Shown here: positions 60,271 through 64,000 of the stretch, in pieces
Numbering within the stretch: position 1 is the first letter of the stretch
Layout of the letters: each line of letters starts with the position of its first letter
Assembly (NCBI GenBank): GCA_942493035.1
Contig: OW818666.1
Location: 1,302,001 to 1,366,000, forward strand
Source of the DNA: WRGT01 sp942493035
Lineage (GTDB): Bacteria > Spirochaetota > UBA4802 > UBA5550
Direction of reading: 5' to 3'
Length of the DNA stretch: 64,000 nucleotides
Made by a program: the position numbers and the translations under genes
The notes under the pieces: model-generated
The model's input: only the letters and a program-made list of their open reading frames with translations
The model's database searches: none
What the model was told of the DNA's origin: nothing

Positions 60271-61458
60271 TTGACTATTACTACTTATATAAATCCTCAA
60301 GAGAGCTATCTTCCATTTTCATCTATCGGTTTAACTGCAGGATTATGCCGTGCGGTAGTTGAATCGGGATATAAAGATCTGTTTCCGATACAGAAGGGGG
60401 TAATTCCGGTAATTCTTGAAGGTAAGGATCTGGCTGCTGCAGCTGTTACAGGTTCAGGGAAGACTGCGGCTTTTCTCCTGCCGGTCCTTCATATGCTTCT
60501 TGAGAAAAAACGGGCTGAAAATTGTTTAGTAAATGTTCTTATTCTTGTACCAACAAGAGAACTTGCTGTTCAGGTCGCTGAAGCGGCAAAGGTTTTCAGC
60601 CGGTTTCTTCCTGAGAAGATAAAGATTGCAGCTGTGCATGGGGGAGTTTCGATCAATCCTCAGATGAAAAGTTTAGCAGGAGGTGCGGATATTCTTGTTG
60701 CTACTCCGGGGAGACTGATAGATCTTGCCGGGCAGAATGCAGTTAAACTGACCGGTGTTGAAATCCTCATATTCGATGAGGCTGACAGAATGCTTGATCT
60801 TGGATTTAAAGATGAACTGGGAGTTATTCTTAAAATGCTCCCGGCAAAAAGGCAGAATCTGTTGTTTTCCGCAACGTTAAAGGGTAATATTGAAATACCG
60901 GGAATTGATTTTCTGAAAGACGCTGTTAAAATTGGTATTGAAAATTCTGCGAATTCAGATAAACCTGCGGAACCTGTAAAACAGATAGTTTACACTGTTG
61001 ATCAGAACAGTAAAGGTCTTCTCCTCAGACATCTTATTAATGATGGAGTCTGGGATCAGGTTCTTGTTTTTGTTTCATCAAAACGGAAAGCTGATAATGT
61101 GACAAGAAAGTTAATCGCCAATAAGATTACAGCGGAAGCGCTGCATGGTGATAAGAGCCAGGGTGCCCGCACAGGGGCTTTGACGCGTTTTAAACAGGGC
61201 AAGGTCAGAGTACTGGTTGCAACTGATCTTGCATCCCGTGGGCTTGATATAGAACAGCTGCCGTATGTTGTAAACTATGAACTCCCCAGGTCTGCTGCGG
61301 ATTATATTCACCGTATCGGAAGAACAGGGAGAGCGGGAATGAAAGGTATAGCGATAACACTTCTTTCTGAAGATGATTATCAGCACATGAAGCTGATAGA
61401 GAAACGTATGGGTACAAAACCTCAATACATAGATTCAGAAAGTATCAGTTATAAATGA
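60271..61458 (+). CDS. DEAD-box RNA helicase
   Basis: 395-aa ATP-dependent RNA helicase core. Motifs: Q-motif region YKDLFPIQKGVIPVILEGKDL, Walker A AVTGSGKTAAF, PTRELAVQ, TPGRLID, DEADRMLDLGF, SATLKG, then VFVSSKRKADNVTRKL, VATDLASRGLDIEQLPYVVNYELP and HRIGRTGRAG. There is no long C-terminal tail. TTG 60271 is the only start compatible with the full domain; an AGGAG site lies unusually close to it. It is followed by an RRM gene, so the pair may act together in RNA remodelling, as with cold-shock helicases. Confidence 0.93.
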   Translation: MTITTYINPQESYLPFSSIGLTAGLCRAVVESGYKDLFPIQKGVIPVILEGKDLAAAAVTGSGKTAAFLLPVLHMLLEKKRAENCLVNVLILVPTRELAVQVAEAAKVFSRFLPEKIKIAAVHGGVSINPQMKSLAGGADILVATPGRLIDLAGQNAVKLTGVEILIFDEADRMLDLGFKDELGVILKMLPAKRQNLLFSATLKGNIEIPGIDFLKDAVKIGIENSANSDKPAEPVKQIVYTVDQNSKGLLLRHLINDGVWDQVLVFVSSKRKADNVTRKLIANKITAEALHGDKSQGARTGALTRFKQGKVRVLVATDLASRGLDIEQLPYVVNYELPRSAADYIHRIGRTGRAGMKGIAITLLSEDDYQHMKLIEKRMGTKPQYIDSESISYK

Positions 61459-61596
61459 TTTTTACAGGGTATAAGGTGTGTGAGACCCTTATCCGGTCCC
61501 AAAAAGTGGAACCCTGCGGCTGCAGGACGAGGATTCTGCAGCCCCGAAATAGTTAGATCAGATGTATTTAAACATCTGAATAAACAAGGAGTTATG

Positions 61597-62835
61597 ATGG
61601 AAAACAAAAAAGTATTCATAGGGAATTTAGATTTTAATGTAACAGAGGGGGAGCTGAAAAACCTTCTGTTAAAACATGGTACAGTTGTAAGTATCAAAAT
61701 GCATCAGACAAAAGGTTATGCTTTTGTAGAGATGAGTGATGCCGCCGAGGCTGCTAAAGTTGTCCAGAAGATGGATGGTGTAAAACATAAAGATCGTGAA
61801 ATGAGAGTAAGTCTTGAATTGAAAGCCGGTAAAGCAAGATCTGTATCTGTTAAAAAGTACAAAGAACGAGGACAGAGCCTATCAAAGAAGAGATCCGGAA
61901 AAGATACAGATCCAAGATCAAGAAGTGAAAAATATAAAGATTCGAGATCCGGTTCACCAAGACCGTCTGCCGCATCATTCGGAAAACCTAGAGGTGAATA
62001 CAGGCCTGACGGAAGAACTGAAGGAACTGAAGATAGACCATCGGCAGAACAGCGAAGAGAGATACCAAGACCGGAAAGAGACCGATGGGCAACAGAGAGA
62101 CCTTCGGAATCTCCAAGACCCCCTAAAAAAGAATGGACGCGCGATGAAAACCGGGAAGGCTTTGGAAGCTATGGAAGATCATTCGAAAAATCAAAGGTAA
62201 AATCAGAAGAGCGGGCTGCCGGATCAGGGAACAGACCAATGAAAGATTATACAAAAGAGAGATCCGCCGGTGCGCCACGTCCTCCGAAGAGAGAATGGAC
62301 TGCAGAAAAACCGGCATATTCGGGGAGACCTTCAAGAGATGGTGAAAGATCAGGTTACAACAGACCATCAAGATCCGATTCAGATCAAAGATCGGGTGAA
62401 AGATCACCCCGTTCAGATGACAGACCTGCAAGAGATAATTCCAAAGAGAGATCCGGTTCACCAAGACCTCCGAAGAGAGAGTGGACACCGGAAAAACCAT
62501 CTTACTCGGGTAAACCTGCCAGAGATGGAGAGAGATCATCTTCACCACGACCTCCGAGAAAAGAATGGACATCTGATAAACCTTCGCGTCCATCGAGAGA
62601 ATCAGGGGACAGCTGGAAAGAGAGACCGGAAAAGAAAGAATCTTCCGGAGACAGAGATAAACCGCGGGATTATTCAAAACCGAGATCTGTAAGCGGATCA
62701 CAGAACAGGTTCAGCAAATCTTCAAGACCAGGCTCAACTGCAGGTGGAAGAAAAAGTTCATCCGGCTCATCAAGACCGGAATCACGCGGCGGTTCTGCAG
62801 GCAGAGACCGCAGCAAGCCGACAAGAAGAGACTGA
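61597..62835 (+). CDS. RRM-domain RNA-binding protein with long low-complexity RS/RP-rich tail
   Basis: 412 aa from ATG 61597 (an ATG at 61594 is 2 nt from AAGGAG and less likely). Residues 1-80 form an RRM: KKVFIGNLDFNVTEGELKNLL (RNP2) and GYAFVEM (RNP1). The remaining roughly 330 residues are disordered, rich in Arg, Ser, Pro, Asp and Glu, with at least four copies of a motif around SPRPPKREWTPEKP and SGKPARDGERS. Such tails mediate multivalent RNA or protein contacts. The gene lies 138 bp after the helicase. The upstream gap contains a GC-rich repeat fragment near 61468. Confidence 0.87.
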   Translation: MENKKVFIGNLDFNVTEGELKNLLLKHGTVVSIKMHQTKGYAFVEMSDAAEAAKVVQKMDGVKHKDREMRVSLELKAGKARSVSVKKYKERGQSLSKKRSGKDTDPRSRSEKYKDSRSGSPRPSAASFGKPRGEYRPDGRTEGTEDRPSAEQRREIPRPERDRWATERPSESPRPPKKEWTRDENREGFGSYGRSFEKSKVKSEERAAGSGNRPMKDYTKERSAGAPRPPKREWTAEKPAYSGRPSRDGERSGYNRPSRSDSDQRSGERSPRSDDRPARDNSKERSGSPRPPKREWTPEKPSYSGKPARDGERSSSPRPPRKEWTSDKPSRPSRESGDSWKERPEKKESSGDRDKPRDYSKPRSVSGSQNRFSKSSRPGSTAGGRKSSSGSSRPESRGGSAGRDRSKPTRRD

Positions 62836-62848
62836 CAGGAAATATTAA

Positions 62849-63319
62849 ATGAATAAAAATGATATACTGCGCAGATTGAGATACGCGCTGAACATCAGTA
62901 ATCTTGAAATGGTCGGCATTTTTAAACTTGCCGGCCATGACATGCTGGAGTTTGAGATTCTGAAAATTCTTAAAAAAGAGGAAGAGGAGGGCTATGTCGA
63001 ATGCACAGACAAAGAACTTGAACTCTTCCTTGATGGACTGATTATTGCAAAAAGAGGCAGGAAAGAATCTTCAGATAACGAGCCTCTGGTAAAACCTGAT
63101 GTCCGTATGTCCAACAATCTTGTTTTGAAAAAGTTGAGAATTGCGCTCGATTTTAAAGAAGATGATATGCTGGAGATGTTCAGGCTGTCAGAGTTTGCAA
63201 TCACAAAACCCGAACTTTCGGCTCTGTTCAGAAAGAAAGGGAACAAGAACTATAAAGTCTGCGGTGATCAGATTCTGAAAAATTTTCTTCAGGGACTGAC
63301 TGTCAAATATAGAAAGTAA
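62849..63319 (+). CDS. DUF1456-family (YehS-like) protein
   Basis: 156 aa made of two similar halves: NDILRRLRYALNISNLEMVGIFKLAGHDMLEFEILKILKKEEEEGYVECTDKELELFLDGLIIAKRG, and NNLVLKKLRIALDFKEDDMLEMFRLSEFAITKPELSALFRKKGNKNYKVCGDQILKNFLQGL. This is the DUF1456 domain, duplicated as usual. It is a conserved bacterial protein with no proven function. It follows the RRM gene by 13 nt, so co-transcription is likely. Confidence 0.9.
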   Translation: MNKNDILRRLRYALNISNLEMVGIFKLAGHDMLEFEILKILKKEEEEGYVECTDKELELFLDGLIIAKRGRKESSDNEPLVKPDVRMSNNLVLKKLRIALDFKEDDMLEMFRLSEFAITKPELSALFRKKGNKNYKVCGDQILKNFLQGLTVKYRK

Positions 63320-63441
63320 TTTCAAATTCATTCTAACAGACTGCGGCACCCGTAGTGGAACCGTAAAAATTTGGTTGTTGTTAGACTTTCAATGATATTC
63401 AAGGAGCTGTACTTTCATGTTTTATATGGCTGTATCTGGAG

Positions 63442-63855
63442 TTACTTAAATAACTCCAGATACCTTCCAAAACCCTCTTTTTCCAGATCCTCTTTAGCAA
63501 TAAATCTCAGTGATGCTGAATTCATACAATAACGCAAACCTGTAGGTTTAGGTCCATCGGGAAAGACATGACCAAGATGAGAATTTCCATGTTTACTTCG
63601 CACCTCGGTACGTGTCATAAAAAGCTGTTTATCTGTTTTCTCAACTATATTTTCAGGATCTATCGGCTTTGTAAAACTCGGCCAGCCTGTGCCTGAATCG
63701 AATTTATCTCTGGAACTGAAAAGAGGTTCGCCTGACACTATATCAACATAGATACCATCTCTTTTATTGTCCCAGTATTCATTCTGGAATGGGGGTTCTG
63801 TCCCTTCCTCCTGTGTTACTTTATATTGCAGCGGTGTTAACGTTTTCTTAAGCAT
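63442..63855 (-). CDS. msrB: Peptide methionine (R)-S-oxide reductase, one-Cys type
   Basis: 137 aa; repairs methionine-R-sulfoxide in proteins. FQNEYWDNKRDGIYVDIVSGEPLFSSRDKFDSGTGWPSF and HLGHVFPDGPKPTGLRYCMNSASLRF match MsrB. The catalytic Cys is in RYCMNS. The zinc CX2C pairs of the E. coli type are absent, and the resolving Cys is replaced by Thr (SGTGW), so reduction must use thioredoxin directly. No msrA is adjacent in the window. ATG 63855 has a TCCTCC complement (GGAGGA) ribosome site. Confidence 0.93.
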   Translation of the reverse strand: MLKKTLTPLQYKVTQEEGTEPPFQNEYWDNKRDGIYVDIVSGEPLFSSRDKFDSGTGWPSFTKPIDPENIVEKTDKQLFMTRTEVRSKHGNSHLGHVFPDGPKPTGLRYCMNSASLRFIAKEDLEKEGFGRYLELFK

Positions 63856-64000
63856 TGTATCCTCCGGTTTTTTATAAGGTGATTTAGTGAGAGGTTTGAT
63901 TAAACTCCGTTCCGGGCCCCAAACTTTATCAAGGAATTGGTCCCGGCCAGAACCGTTTCTATAATACTTATATCTTAAAGGATTATTTTTGTAATAATCC
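63856..64000. other. Region upstream of msrB at the window edge
   Basis: 145 bp with no ORF. Contains an imperfect GC inverted repeat (TTCCGGGCCCCAA near 63910; TTGGTCCCGGCCAGAA near 63936) and, at the edge, GGATTATT (63980-63987) / AATAATCC (63993-64000). The msrB promoter should be here but is not obvious. Confidence 0.4.

Noticed and set aside
61480..61593. N-terminal extension of the RRM protein
   Set aside because: The segment has no RRM character, contains a repeat fragment, and ATG 61597 follows a clear AAGGAG.
62123..62701. Long reverse frame of 192 codons opposite the RRM tail, and forward frames in the same region
   Set aside because: Side effect of the repetitive Arg/Ser/Pro codons; no ribosome site or recognisable domain.
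1..64000. CRISPR arrays, prophage, transposase or integrase genes
   Set aside because: Looked for regularly spaced short repeats and recombinase motifs; none seen. Repeats found are dispersed palindromes.

Overview
The window is a dense, AT-rich bacterial chromosome segment with about 58 protein genes. It carries core housekeeping genes (prfB, gatB, purC, proA, nadD, rsfS, birA, rlmN, msrB), lipoproteins, chemotaxis and flagellar genes (a methyl-accepting protein, fliS) and a PP2C/SpoIIE-type regulator. The order proA-nadD-LytR/LCP-rsfS, the flagellar genes, the many lipoproteins and the DmdC-like acyl-CoA dehydrogenase suggest a Gram-negative, motile bacterium, most likely in the Spirochaetota. 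This placement is inference from gene content. I recognised no rRNA, tRNA, CRISPR array, transposase or prophage.

Layout. 1-1134: end of a membrane protein gene. 1.3-7.6 kb: branched-chain amino-acid-type ABC transporter livK-livHMGF followed by an asparaginase. 7.6-9.2 kb: reverse-strand Nudix and TPR genes. 9.7-10.1 kb: a cereblon-type (CULT) domain protein. 10.4-12.2 kb: a glycosyltransferase and a degenerate response regulator. 12.3-18.2 kb: a Yej-type oligopeptide importer. 18.2-27.5 kb: lipoprotein, phosphatase, FGE-like, SpoIIE/TPR, rlmN, a class A penicillin-binding protein and an M23 peptidase. 27.6-30.6 kb: a tandem-XRE regulator and two CNNM/CorC proteins. 30.6-32.9 kb: reverse-strand HIT, lipoprotein and TraB genes. 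33.3-36.2 kb: STAS, HD and spore-photoproduct-lyase-like genes. 36.4-41.9 kb: prfB, an unknown gene, fliS with a partner, purC and gatB. 42-46.6 kb: the proA-nadD-LCP-rsfS run. 46.7-49.6 kb: a small cytochrome, then on the reverse strand a stand-alone glycyl-radical mini-protein, birA and a sodium symporter. 50-56.7 kb: an Fe-S protein, acyl-CoA dehydrogenase, a zinc-ribbon lipoprotein and a TetR-SCP2-M24 cluster. 57-63.9 kb: a methyl-accepting protein, DUF2132, DUF2293, a DEAD-box helicase, an RRM protein with a repeat-rich tail, DUF1456 and msrB.

The points most worth following are these. A near-perfect 44-bp palindrome with BirA-operator-like arms lies upstream of birA and a co-transcribed sodium/solute symporter, which suggests a BirA-controlled biotin (or biotin-precursor) importer. 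A 55-residue autonomous glycyl-radical domain resembling the C-terminus of NrdD lies just upstream. A bacterial CULT protein keeps the complete Trp cage and zinc cysteines. A family of GC-rich palindromic repeats with a conserved AT-rich left flank recurs between genes. A TetR gene has an operator that occupies the place of its ribosome binding site. An M24-family protein lacks one metal ligand.

Limits: everything was read by eye. Family names come from motif recognition, not searches; promoters and operators are pattern calls; the phylum is a guess.
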